This document shows, piece by piece, positions 1 to 6,213 of a stretch of 6,969 nucleotides of DNA (its first letter is position 1; every line of letters begins with the position of its first letter). A program made the translations under genes and the position numbers. This DNA is from JBIOJB01 sp044450465 (GTDB lineage: Bacteria; Chloroflexota; Dormibacteria; Dormibacterales; Dormibacteraceae), in the NCBI GenBank assembly GCA_044450465.1, contig JBIOJB010000127.1:1-6969 (forward strand), given 5' to 3'. The notes beneath the pieces were generated by a model. It was not told the origin of the DNA, did not search any database, and saw nothing but the letters and a program-made list of their open reading frames with translations.

Positions 1-472
1 ACAGGTCCACAGACGCCGGATCGCTCGAGGTCAGGAGCGCGGCAACGATGGCGGTCTTGAGGCTCGCCTGCGGATTCTTGTCGTCCAGGGTTTCGACCGT
101 TATGAACCCGTGGTCGAAGTCCGTGATGACCCGGCTCTTGTAACCTTGAGTATATTTCACGTAGACAGTGCGCTCAGCGACCTTGGTATCTTTCTGGCCC
201 CAGCGCTGCTGCACATTTGTCTTGAGCTGCGCAAGCACCTCCGCAAATTTGCGCTGCAACTGTTGCAGGCCCGCTTCTATGTTCTTGGTGTCCGATGTGA
301 CCGCTTGACTGAGGCCCTGCCGGTCGACTGGCTGATCGTTAACGACCCGGTGAATGTTCTCGCCGACGACCTTGGTTGTGGCGCAGCTTCCGCTGAGGCT
401 GGCGAGGAGGAGCACGAGCGCGCCCCACCCCAAGCGACTGAACCATACGGCCGCTGTTCCGGTTGATTTCAC
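1..472 (-). CDS. mltC: MltC-like membrane-bound lytic murein transglycosylase, N-terminal part (cut by window edge)
   Basis: The first 157 residues are visible; the rest, including the expected catalytic lysozyme-like (SLT) domain, lies beyond position 1. The start is a GTG at 470-472 beginning MKSTG, preceded by GGGA six bases upstream. It opens a signal peptide (hydrophobic about residues 15-28) ending in SGSC with Cys30 as the likely lipidated residue; Ser at -3 makes this lipobox non-canonical. Residues 60-90 look helical and Gln-rich. Residues 104-157 match, from memory, the region before the catalytic domain in E. coli MltC (DUF3393): YVKYTQGYKSR, then FITVETL, then DPASVDL, against YVKYTDQYQTR, ITIETI and DPSSVDL. 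The family cleaves peptidoglycan glycan strands to 1,6-anhydromuropeptides from the outer membrane. No frame in this window's track joined the whole gene because of the GTG start and the edge. The family call is solid; activity cannot be judged without the catalytic domain. Confidence 0.85.
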   Translation of the reverse strand, partial: MKSTGTAAVWFSRLGWGALVLLLASLSGSCATTKVVGENIHRVVNDQPVDRQGLSQAVTSDTKNIEAGLQQLQRKFAEVLAQLKTNVQQRWGQKDTKVAERTVYVKYTQGYKSRVITDFDHGFITVETLDDKNPQASLKTAIVAALLTSSDPASVDL

Positions 473-678
473 GCGAATTCCCGCTGGGTCGGCGATGTGC
501 CGGCCGCCGGTTGCCGAATGGTTTCGACCAGCTGCAGGTGCCTGTACTCCGTCCGCAGGTCACTGCACGTGCCGAGGGCTTGTCGCAGCAGTCCTGGCCG
601 CTCGCGACGACAATTCCCGTCGACCAGCTGGGCCGATACGCGTGCAGCCCGCCCGTGAATCGCTCGAACCGTAGCCAC
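469..678 (-). CDS. Weak candidate small ORF overlapping the mltC-like start (69 aa, unknown)
   Basis: I do not recognise this protein. A GTG at 676-678 has GGAG (685-688) six bases upstream. The frame runs 69 codons and ends in TGA at 469-471, overlapping the GTG of the mltC-like gene as GTGA, an arrangement often seen in translationally coupled pairs. The C-terminal half contains a helix-prone stretch (CSDLRTEYRHLQLVETIRQ). Against it, my hand count gives GC by codon position of roughly 75, 58 and 71 percent, without the strong third-position bias expected of a gene at this GC content. A stop codon closes the frame just upstream (TAA near 709-711). It may be a leader peptide or chance. Confidence 0.2.
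   Translation of the reverse strand: MATVRAIHGRAARVSAQLVDGNCRRERPGLLRQALGTCSDLRTEYRHLQLVETIRQPAAGTSPTQREFA
479..482 (-). promoter_or_regulatory. Ribosome binding site for the mltC-like GTG start
   Basis: GGGA lies six bases upstream of the GTG at 470-472. It supports that start over downstream ATG codons, which would lose the signal peptide or lie in another frame. Confidence 0.45.
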
Positions 679-725
679 TCGCCGCTCCAACTCTGGTTGC
701 CGCGCCCCTTACCATTGCCTTGGGT

Positions 726-732
726 CGTATAA
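726..732 (-). promoter_or_regulatory. Possible -10 element upstream of the mltC-like gene
   Basis: On the minus strand GATGTTATACG offers a -10 read as TTATAC (727-732), or as an extended -10 TGT-TATACG. No good -35 hexamer sits 16-18 bp upstream. It is the most AT-rich promoter-like spot between the two genes and would leave a leader of about 250 nt before mltC. Confidence 0.25.
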
Positions 733-1020
733 CATCATCAAGACTTGTCAGGCCAGCAGTGCCGGATCGCAAACTGTGCAATCCCTATCGCCCGGTGGCT
801 CGCCGCCGATGGTGCCTTTTCGATCCTGACGGCGCCCGGCAGGACGTAGTCGCAGATACTTGAGCAAACCGCCGAAGACAGCTGGACGTCACGTCAGAAT
901 CCACTCCGACCATCGCTGTTGCGTGCGCGATTGTTACATCCAGCGCCAGTCAGCGTGCCATGGGCCGGGAGAATGACCGCGCCGCCTGCCGATGCCTCGC
1001 GACCCAACCTTCTGCACCCC

Positions 1021-1036
1021 CGGCACCAGAGTGCCG
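1021..1036. repeat. Short perfect inverted repeat downstream of the methyltransferase gene
   Basis: CGGCAC-CAGA-GTGCCG forms a 6-bp stem with a 4-nt loop about 40 bp after the last gene of the middle block. No T-run follows on the minus strand, so it is not an intrinsic terminator as such. It could stabilise a 3' end or be chance in GC-rich DNA. Confidence 0.3.
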
Positions 1037-1073
1037 TCGGCCGCGGTCAAGGCTTGAGTTGTGGCGCCGCCAT

Positions 1074-2366
1074 CTACGCCTTCCCCTCTGGGGCACGGTA
1101 GTGAAAGACCGGCGACAGGCGTCCCAAAACCCGCAGCAGCCCGTGCTCATTCATCCACAGGGCGTACGCGACGTAGGCCGGGTCGCGGCTCAGGTGCCGC
1201 TCCTCGGTGCGCGCGCGAGCGTAGTAGACGAGATTGAGCAGCACGAGCAAGCAGCAGTGGCGCAGCGCGGCGCTCGCGCCCTGCTCGCTGATGAAGGGTA
1301 CCGAAATAAGCCACCAGCTCAGGTTCTTCGCGAGGTAGGCAGGGTGCTTGGTGAGGCGGTACGGCCCGCTGGTGATGATGCCGCGGTGGGTCAGGTTCGA
1401 GAACCGCAGCCCGAATGCCACCGTCGCGAGCGCGTAGGTCAACGCCAACACGATGATGGTCGCTCCCCAGGCCCCCTGCAGCGCCGGCCACGGCTGCAGC
1501 CAGTTGTCCCAAGCGGTGTTGTCCTCATACTGCAGATAGAACCGGCCGATGACCGAGTAGAACGGCTGATAGCAGACGAGCGCCACGAGCCAGCCGGCCA
1601 CGGTCGGTTCGACGCTGCGGATGTGCGTGTCGAAGAGCCGGATGGTCGTGGTGTAGCCGATGACGCAGTACAGCAGGTCGACGGCATAGGAAAGATGGAA
1701 GAAGACCGGGTACGGGGACACCGTGCCGGTCGAGAATTCCTCAGCCGCCCGGTACAGCGCGCCGATTTCATCGCCGAGGTACACGGTCATCAGCGGCAGA
1801 AAATAGGCCTTGACGGTCCAGCCGAGCAGGTGGCGGCGGATGGTGGCCCGGTCGACGCTGCGCCACCGACCGGCTGCGAGCGCGCCGAACTCGTAGTACT
1901 CGTCGCGCGTCTCGCTCGACCGCCGGTCCGCCCACAGCATGTAGAGCGGCACCAAAGCCGCGACCGGCGCGATCGTGCGCAGGAACCGCCAGTACGGTTC
2001 GTAGAAGCTGCCGCCGTATTCGGGAAACAGCCAGTAGGCAAAGGCGACCAGCGCGAGCGTGACCGCGAATCCGTACAGCCTGACGCCGACCCGCCGCAGG
2101 TCGAGCGGACGCAGCGGCGTGCGCGCCAGCGCGGTTGCCGACGGTGGGCGAAGCTTCGGCCACAGCCATTCGGCAGCGGCAATCACCGCGACGATCGCGA
2201 GGCATGGAAGCACTGGCGCATAGGCAAAGGCGCCGGCGAGTCCCGGAAATCGCGACGGCGCGATCAGCCACAGCACTGCCAATCCGACTGCCAGCGAGGC
2301 AACGCTCAGTGGGAAGCTGGTTGCCGACCGCGGCCGCTGCACTGCCGTCGGACCGCGCGTGCTCAC
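1074..2366 (-). CDS. Polytopic membrane protein with C-terminal ICMT-like methyltransferase domain
   Basis: The 430-aa protein begins at a GTG (2364-2366) overlapping the stop of the upstream gene by four bases. Hydrophobic segments at about residues 20-36, 48-67, 97-113, 131-145, 182-197, 221-242, 255-272, 300-320, 346-358 and 369-382 indicate a multi-pass inner-membrane protein. The C-terminal ~110 residues carry the hallmarks of the isoprenylcysteine carboxyl methyltransferase / phospholipid methyltransferase fold: GPYRLTKHPAY at 334-344, then RTEERHL at 386-392 and DPAYVAY at 395-401, matching the GPY-R-x-x-RHP-x-Y and E-E-x-x-L patterns that bind S-adenosylmethionine. Bacterial ICMT-like proteins are usually about 150-220 aa, so the N-terminal ~300 residues are an extension I do not recognise. 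The substrate is unknown; prenylcysteine is unlikely in bacteria, and a lipid, lipid carrier or membrane-linked sugar is possible. Overlap with the GT-C-like gene suggests a shared pathway. Confidence 0.8.
   Translation of the reverse strand: MSTRGPTAVQRPRSATSFPLSVASLAVGLAVLWLIAPSRFPGLAGAFAYAPVLPCLAIVAVIAAAEWLWPKLRPPSATALARTPLRPLDLRRVGVRLYGFAVTLALVAFAYWLFPEYGGSFYEPYWRFLRTIAPVAALVPLYMLWADRRSSETRDEYYEFGALAAGRWRSVDRATIRRHLLGWTVKAYFLPLMTVYLGDEIGALYRAAEEFSTGTVSPYPVFFHLSYAVDLLYCVIGYTTTIRLFDTHIRSVEPTVAGWLVALVCYQPFYSVIGRFYLQYEDNTAWDNWLQPWPALQGAWGATIIVLALTYALATVAFGLRFSNLTHRGIITSGPYRLTKHPAYLAKNLSWWLISVPFISEQGASAALRHCCLLVLLNLVYYARARTEERHLSRDPAYVAYALWMNEHGLLRVLGRLSPVFHYRAPEGKA
2363..2366 (-). other. Four-base GTGA stop/start overlap between the GT-C-like and ICMT-like genes
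   Basis: The upstream gene ends TCG-TGA and the downstream gene begins GTG-AGC on the same four bases. This geometry is typical of termination-reinitiation coupling, so the two membrane proteins are probably made together. Confidence 0.8.
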
Positions 2367-3640
2367 GACAAAGCTCCGGTCGCGGCGCCGACCGGTTGCC
2401 GGCGTCCGCCGACCAGCAGCGCGGCGGCGACGAGGATGGCGTCGACCGGCTTGCGAAAGCGCGCCTCCATCACCCCTTCAGTCTGCAGCGTCAGCAGCAC
2501 CAGCGTCCCAAGTGCGCACACGGGCAGCAACCACTCGCGACCGCGGTAGCGGCGCGCGATCGCGGCCCAGGCGACGAACGCAACCAGTGGTGCCCACAGC
2601 CAGCGCGTCCACAGGGTCAGCCAGCCGCTATAGGTGGCCTGGTCGCTGTCCGGCCAGCTCTGGCCGAACAGCAGGTAGAGCAGATCTTCCCGCCGCTGTC
2701 GCCAGACCGAAAAGGTGCGCTCAGCCGCCGCGCGCGCACTCTCGGCGATCCAGTCCGCCCGCCCATGCGCCAGATCGATGTTGAATGCGACCGTACCGGT
2801 GCGGTCGGTCATCCAGTCCGAGAACGGGTAGAACGTCGGGTTATAGAAGCTCGGGGAACCGAACCGGAACTGACCTTGGGGCCCGTAGTTGACGGCGATG
2901 TCGCGCATGCCGCTGGTACGGTAGATCTCGTTGAAATAAAGATTGCCGACGGGCGCGAAGAACCCAAGGTTCACGCGCGCGTGCAGGCCTGCGGGAATCG
3001 CGAGCGCGCACGCGAGCGCGAGCGCGACGAGCGCCTTGGTGGATCGCGGCGGTTGCGTCGCCCACAGCAGCGCCACGCAACCGAGCGCCATCGGCGCGGC
3101 GATGGTCCGGGTGAAGGCGGCGCACACCCATAACGCGCAGGCCAATGCGTACGCGGCGAGCGTGTGCTTGCGCAACGACCGCAGCGTCAGCCAGAAACAG
3201 AAGCCCAGCAGCGTCAACAGCAGCGTCTCGGTCATGAAGTAGGCGTAGATGCTGATCGACTCCGGTATCAGCCCGATGACCAGCGCGCCGCCGAGGGCCG
3301 CGGCTCGCGGCCGCAGTTCACGCAACGCGCGGTACCACCCGTATGGCATCGCCGCACACAACAGGCCGCAACCGAGCTGTACGGTGGGTGCACTGTCGTG
3401 CGCGAGGCGTTGGAGCAGATACAGCCATAGCTGGTAGGCGAACGGGTCGTTGCTTCCCATGATGCTCGGGTGCAGGAACCGCTGGGCGTTCTCCCAATGG
3501 CGCGCGGGGTCCGAGAACAGGTGATTGAGCGGCGAATTGAAGAACGGATACAGCAGCCGCCCGAGCAGCAGCGCAGCGAAGAGCCGCTGCAGATGCCGCT
3601 CATCGCGCAGCACCTCGAGGACATGGCGCCGACCGTTCAT
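2363..3640 (-). CDS. Polytopic membrane protein resembling GT-C glycosyltransferases
   Basis: The 425-aa protein starts at ATG 3638-3640 with no good Shine-Dalgarno in front. Hydrophobic segments lie near residues 19-34, 86-104, 112-130, 133-153, 160-176, 180-194, 202-219, 340-362, 369-385 and 399-411, with a long hydrophilic loop at about 220-340. GT-C features are an acidic motif in the first external loop (SDPARHWENA, Asp44), many N-terminal transmembrane helices, and a C-terminal EARFRKP (392-398) followed by a last helix, like the E-x-RYR-x-P motif seen before the last helix of many bacterial GT39/ArnT-type enzymes. Such enzymes use polyprenyl-phosphate sugars on the periplasmic face. 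The size is in the normal range, although the large soluble C-terminal domain of ArnT-type enzymes is absent. Donor and acceptor are unknown. It lies 64 bp after the serine-rich lipoprotein gene and overlaps the methyltransferase gene as GTGA. The alternative is an unrelated polytopic protein. Confidence 0.65.
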   Translation of the reverse strand: MNGRRHVLEVLRDERHLQRLFAALLLGRLLYPFFNSPLNHLFSDPARHWENAQRFLHPSIMGSNDPFAYQLWLYLLQRLAHDSAPTVQLGCGLLCAAMPYGWYRALRELRPRAAALGGALVIGLIPESISIYAYFMTETLLLTLLGFCFWLTLRSLRKHTLAAYALACALWVCAAFTRTIAAPMALGCVALLWATQPPRSTKALVALALACALAIPAGLHARVNLGFFAPVGNLYFNEIYRTSGMRDIAVNYGPQGQFRFGSPSFYNPTFYPFSDWMTDRTGTVAFNIDLAHGRADWIAESARAAAERTFSVWRQRREDLLYLLFGQSWPDSDQATYSGWLTLWTRWLWAPLVAFVAWAAIARRYRGREWLLPVCALGTLVLLTLQTEGVMEARFRKPVDAILVAAALLVGGRRQPVGAATGALS

Positions 3641-3659
3641 GACTTGACGCGCACGCGGC

Positions 3660-3683
3660 GGCGCGCCGTCCGCGCGGCGCGCC
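3660..3683. repeat. GC-only hairpin between lipoprotein and GT-C-like genes
   Basis: Two copies of the palindrome GGCGCGCC (3660-3667 and 3676-3683) flank an 8-nt loop, giving an 8-bp all-GC stem in the transcript. It starts 21 bp after the lipoprotein stop and ends 19 nt before the next ATG. No U-tract follows, so it is not a classical terminator. It could cause partial attenuation, protect the 3' end of the lipoprotein message, or affect ribosome access to the weak start. Confidence 0.5.
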
Positions 3684-3704
3684 TCGCTTGCCCCCGACGG
3701 CGAA

Positions 3705-5753
3705 CTAGAATGGCGTTACGTTGGCGTTCGACACGGAGACCGGCACGATCAGGAGTTGCGACAGATCGAACGCAACCCCCGTGTCGCCGCCGGCCATGAG
3801 GTTGATGAAAACCCCTGCCCCGATCGTGTTCGACTCGCCGAACATGGATACCAGGTCGCCGGCCGGTACCTTAAATGCCGCCCCGCCGGTGGTCGTCAGG
3901 GCGTGTGCAGCCAACGTGCCGATGTCGACGTTGTAGAGCGTGGCACCACCGTAGCCCCCGCCCGTATCGGTGATGCCCTGGACCTGAAACTGCGTGCCCG
4001 ACAGCGCAGTTGCCTTGTCGAGGAAGGCCGAGCCGGCCGTCAGCGCCTGCAACACACCACCGTTGCCGGGGTTCAGCACCTCGGACGAATAGCTCACGAT
4101 CGGCGCCTTGGTGTCGTCTCTGACCGTGACGAACAATGAATCCCTACTTGGACCGGCGCCAATGGGCGCATACATGCGAGCGTCTTCGATGGCCCCGGTC
4201 AGAGCCGTGCCAATCTGTTGCGGGGACCCGGCCGTATTGTTTGGCAACGTCCAGAACATCCCGGTCGCGGGCGAGAAGTTGTTCGTGTAGTACACGAGCA
4301 CGGTGTCGTTGGACCCAACCAGGTTCGGCTGGGGCGCCGAGATGGCGGTGGTGTACAGAATCTTCGCCCCGCCGCCGCCTAACGGTGCCGCCAGGATGGA
4401 CGTCTGCTGGCCCGTCATCGCCGTGAACGTGTCTGTGAAATAGGCATTGGTGCTGTCGTCGACGCCTCCGTTGGCGCCCGACCCCAATGTGCCTTTGGCC
4501 ACGTACACAACGGTTGCAGTGCCAGTGTTCGTGATCGTGTATAGCGATTCACCGGTCATGGTCGTCACACCGAGCCACAGCTGGCTGCTGGTGAACTGGT
4601 TTCGAGCCCTCAAGGTCTCGATGTCATCGAGGCGGTCGATCATCGTGACACCACTCGCCAACATCCTCGGGCTGGTGAAAGCCTGGCTCGCATAGAAGTA
4701 CAGGGTGGAGGAGCCCGGATCGAGCGAGACGATGCCGCTCATCATGCCGCTGGCGGCATACAGTGCGGTGAAATCAGTCGTCGTGATGCCAAGCACCGTC
4801 GGTGCGGTGCTGAGGGAATCAGTGTAATTCACGAGGACCCACTGATCGCCAGTAGCTGTCGTCGTGCCACACGTTCCATTCGTGCCGGCGAGGTGTAACA
4901 CGATAAACAGCGTCGTTGGCGCGAGGAGGTTGGTCTCGGCCGAGGAGTAATCGCAAATCAGGGCGGTCGAAGCCAGCGACAGATTTCCGATTTGCTGGGG
5001 CGCTGGGGGCTTCGTGGCGTCGGTCAGGTTCAGACCGTAGAGGTGCACGTTCATGTCGGCGCCGGTCGTCGCGTAGACCGATGCATACGGCTGGTACGTG
5101 TTGACTGTCTGGCCGGTGACGGTGAACTCGAACGCCTCACTGATCACTTTCGGGGTCGTGGTGGTCACGAAGTTGGGTGTAAACGATGTCAGTGAACCCG
5201 ACGGAATCACGAACACTCCCGACTGGCCTGCCTGCGAGGTCGCCCTCGCGTCGTACTCGATCCACCACCCGGCGCCGGTGGCGCCGGACGAGCTCGAGCT
5301 GCTGCCGCCCGAGGAGCTGGAACTGCTCGAGGACGAGGAGGACGAGGACGAGGACGAGGAGGACGTCGAGCCACCTGACGATGAACTCGACGACGACGAA
5401 CTCGACGTGGAACCGCCGCCGGAGCTCGAGCTGCTGCTCGAACTCGAACTGCTGCTCGAACTGGAACTCGAGCTGCTGGAGCTGGAGCTACTGCTCGAGC
5501 TCGAGCTCGAACTCGAGCTGCTGCTGGAGCTCGAGCTGGAACTGGAGCTCGAGCTGCTGCTGGAGCTGGAGCTCGAGCTGCTGGAGCTGCTCGACGAGGA
5601 GGAGCCCCCGCCGCCGCCATAGGAGGAGCCACCGCATCCGGCCAGCCCGAGCGCGAGCAGCAGCAGGCCGACGAGCGGTCCAGTGGTCAGCTTTCGGCTA
5701 TCCCGGCGCGTCGGCCGGTCCGCGGACGGACGATTTCCGATGTGTTGCGGCAT
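3705..5753 (-). CDS. Poly-serine-linker lipoprotein with beta-rich C-terminal domain, unknown function
   Basis: I chose ATG 5751-5753 (682 aa) because an AGGGG/GGAG ribosome site precedes it and it starts a lipoprotein signal; a TTG 57 bp upstream would only add residues. The signal has a long basic n-region (residues 1-21), a hydrophobic core (26-38) and lipobox LAGC with Cys40. A Gly-rich spacer (41-50) leads into a serine tract at 51-156: 61 consecutive Ser, then blocks of 10, 18 and 6 Ser split by GGGST, GGST and GG. The remaining ~525 residues are Gly/Thr/Ser-rich and predicted beta-rich, with repeated short strands, few charges and two cysteines (267 and 295) that could form a disulfide. 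It is probably exported and membrane-anchored, the tract acting as a flexible spacer as polyserine linkers do in secreted proteins of marine gammaproteobacteria. I recognise no catalytic motif; a propeller-like fold is only a guess. It is the first gene of the apparent operon. Confidence 0.8.
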   Translation of the reverse strand: MPQHIGNRPSADRPTRRDSRKLTTGPLVGLLLLALGLAGCGGSSYGGGGGSSSSSSSSSSSSSSSSSSSSSSSSSSSSSSSSSSSSSSSSSSSSSSSSSSSSSSSSSSSSSGGGSTSSSSSSSSSSGGSTSSSSSSSSSSSSSSSSSSGGSSSSSSGATGAGWWIEYDARATSQAGQSGVFVIPSGSLTSFTPNFVTTTTPKVISEAFEFTVTGQTVNTYQPYASVYATTGADMNVHLYGLNLTDATKPPAPQQIGNLSLASTALICDYSSAETNLLAPTTLFIVLHLAGTNGTCGTTTATGDQWVLVNYTDSLSTAPTVLGITTTDFTALYAASGMMSGIVSLDPGSSTLYFYASQAFTSPRMLASGVTMIDRLDDIETLRARNQFTSSQLWLGVTTMTGESLYTITNTGTATVVYVAKGTLGSGANGGVDDSTNAYFTDTFTAMTGQQTSILAAPLGGGGAKILYTTAISAPQPNLVGSNDTVLVYYTNNFSPATGMFWTLPNNTAGSPQQIGTALTGAIEDARMYAPIGAGPSRDSLFVTVRDDTKAPIVSYSSEVLNPGNGGVLQALTAGSAFLDKATALSGTQFQVQGITDTGGGYGGATLYNVDIGTLAAHALTTTGGAAFKVPAGDLVSMFGESNTIGAGVFINLMAGGDTGVAFDLSQLLIVPVSVSNANVTPF
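5270..5603 (-). repeat. Serine-codon low-complexity tract with self-complementary DNA
   Basis: Residues 51-156 of the lipoprotein are built almost only of AGC, TCG, TCC and AGT, plus glycine spacers. The first run (5421-5603) is 61 Ser codons mixing AGY and TCN; a later run (about 5325-5378) is mostly TCC/TCG. AGC-TCG alternation makes overlapping GAGCTC and CTCGAG palindromes, so the DNA can fold on itself. A 20-base unit, ctcgagctgctgctggagct on the plus strand, occurs at 5512-5531 and again at 5548-5567, 36 bp (12 codons) apart, indicating in-frame duplication. Confidence 0.9.
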
Positions 5754-5755
5754 TT

Positions 5756-5768
5756 CCCCTGCTCCCCC
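5756..5768 (-). promoter_or_regulatory. Ribosome binding site for the poly-Ser lipoprotein
   Basis: The purine-rich run GGGGGAGCAGGGG ends two bases before the ATG at 5751-5753, with GGAG at a spacing of eight. It decides the ATG start over the upstream TTG. Confidence 0.6.
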
Positions 5769-5862
5769 AGACGTTATCCCTGTACGCAAAGCGCTATCGC
5801 GCGTGCGCAACTCGTGAATCGGTGGTCACCGTGGACGCTTCTTGATGCTGAAGCTTCCCGGC

Positions 5863-5868
5863 ATTGTA
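5863..5868 (-). promoter_or_regulatory. Second -10-like hexamer (TACAAT) upstream of the lipoprotein gene
   Basis: TACAAT matches the -10 consensus at five of six positions. The best -35 partner is CAGACA at 16 bp, four of six. It may be an alternative, weaker start site downstream of the main promoter. Confidence 0.3.
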
Positions 5869-5891
5869 CGCATTCTGTGCCCCGTGTCTGG

Positions 5892-5920
5892 AATTTAAAA
5901 AAGTTTCGCCCGCCTGACAA
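5892..5920 (-). promoter_or_regulatory. Sigma70-like promoter for the lipoprotein operon
   Basis: On the minus strand TTGTCA (5915-5920, five of six to TTGACA) is followed after exactly 17 bp by TAAATT (5892-5897, four of six to TATAAT). The spacer ends in a T-run in an otherwise GC-rich genome. Transcription would start near 5885, giving a leader of about 130 nt before the lipoprotein ATG. Confidence 0.55.
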
Positions 5921-5962
5921 TGTCTTTTTCATGACAGGTGCAATCGGCGAGCGCCATATGAT

Positions 5963-5986
5963 GCTGACAGCAACATTTCAGTCAGC
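5963..5986. promoter_or_regulatory. Inverted repeat upstream of the promoter, possible regulator site
   Basis: GCTGAC-N12-GTCAGC is a perfect 6-bp dyad with a 12-bp centre, lying 43 bp upstream of the -35 hexamer. Its TGTCA half recurs at two further places (plus-strand TGACA at 5932-5936 and 5915-5919, the last inside the -35). Position and symmetry fit an activator or repressor dimer, but no regulator is identified. Confidence 0.3.
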
Positions 5987-6165
5987 GTCGGGCTGCCGGA
6001 GCCGGCCGGTCAGGAGTTGCGCTCGCGCTCGGTTGACGCCCCGGGTGTTGCGGCCTGGGTGCCGTATTTGACGTATGTTCGCCCAGTGCGCTACCGCCCG
6101 AGGGATGCGGCACCCATCCACGGGCCGTGGTGCGCTGACCAAGACGGGGGGGCAACGGCGCAGGC

Positions 6166-6186
6166 TCCTGCCCGAAATCGGCAGGA
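6166..6186. repeat. Hairpin downstream of tRNA-Pro
   Basis: In the transcript TCCTGCC-N7-GGCAGGA forms a 7-bp stem 27 nt beyond the tRNA 3' end. There is no T-run after it on the minus strand, so it is at best a weak terminator or a stop for 3' exonuclease trimming of the tRNA precursor. Confidence 0.4.
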
Positions 6187-6213
6187 CGCTCGACTCGGCC
6201 GCTCGTAACTGAT

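Larger units (their letters stand above)
473..1073. other. Gene-poor intergenic stretch of about 600 bp
   Basis: No convincing gene lies between the methyltransferase stop and the mltC-like start. Short open frames on both strands have arginine-rich, low-information translations. What I can point to is the weak small ORF at 469-678, a possible promoter near 727-732 and a short perfect hairpin at 1021-1036. The rest shows no recognisable RNA gene, repeat or mobile-element remnant. Confidence 0.6.
5754..6213. other. Intergenic region between tRNA-Pro and the lipoprotein operon
   Basis: No gene is supported in this 460-bp stretch. The half nearer the lipoprotein gene is distinctly AT-richer than its surroundings and carries the promoter at 5892-5920, a second -10-like hexamer at 5863-5868 and the dyad at 5963-5986. 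The half nearer the tRNA is GC-rich with a hairpin at 6166-6186. I see no integrase or transposase remnant. Confidence 0.6.

Noticed and set aside
110..466. Plus-strand 118-codon open frame at the left end
   Set aside because: It is antisense to the minus-strand MltC-like frame, which has a signal peptide and matching family motifs.
960..2549. Long plus-strand open frame (529 codons) opposite the ICMT-like gene
   Set aside because: It lies antisense to a gene with clear methyltransferase motifs and membrane helices. Its translation is Arg/Pro/Gln-rich with no recognisable domain, the usual shadow in GC-rich DNA.
2135..3133. Plus-strand open frame (332 codons) opposite the GT-C-like gene
   Set aside because: Low-information Arg/Ala/Gln translation, overlapping another shadow frame and antisense to a convincing membrane protein.
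5270..5603. CRISPR array or satellite-like repeat
   Set aside because: There are no spacers and no regular unit length; the repetition is explained by in-frame serine codons.
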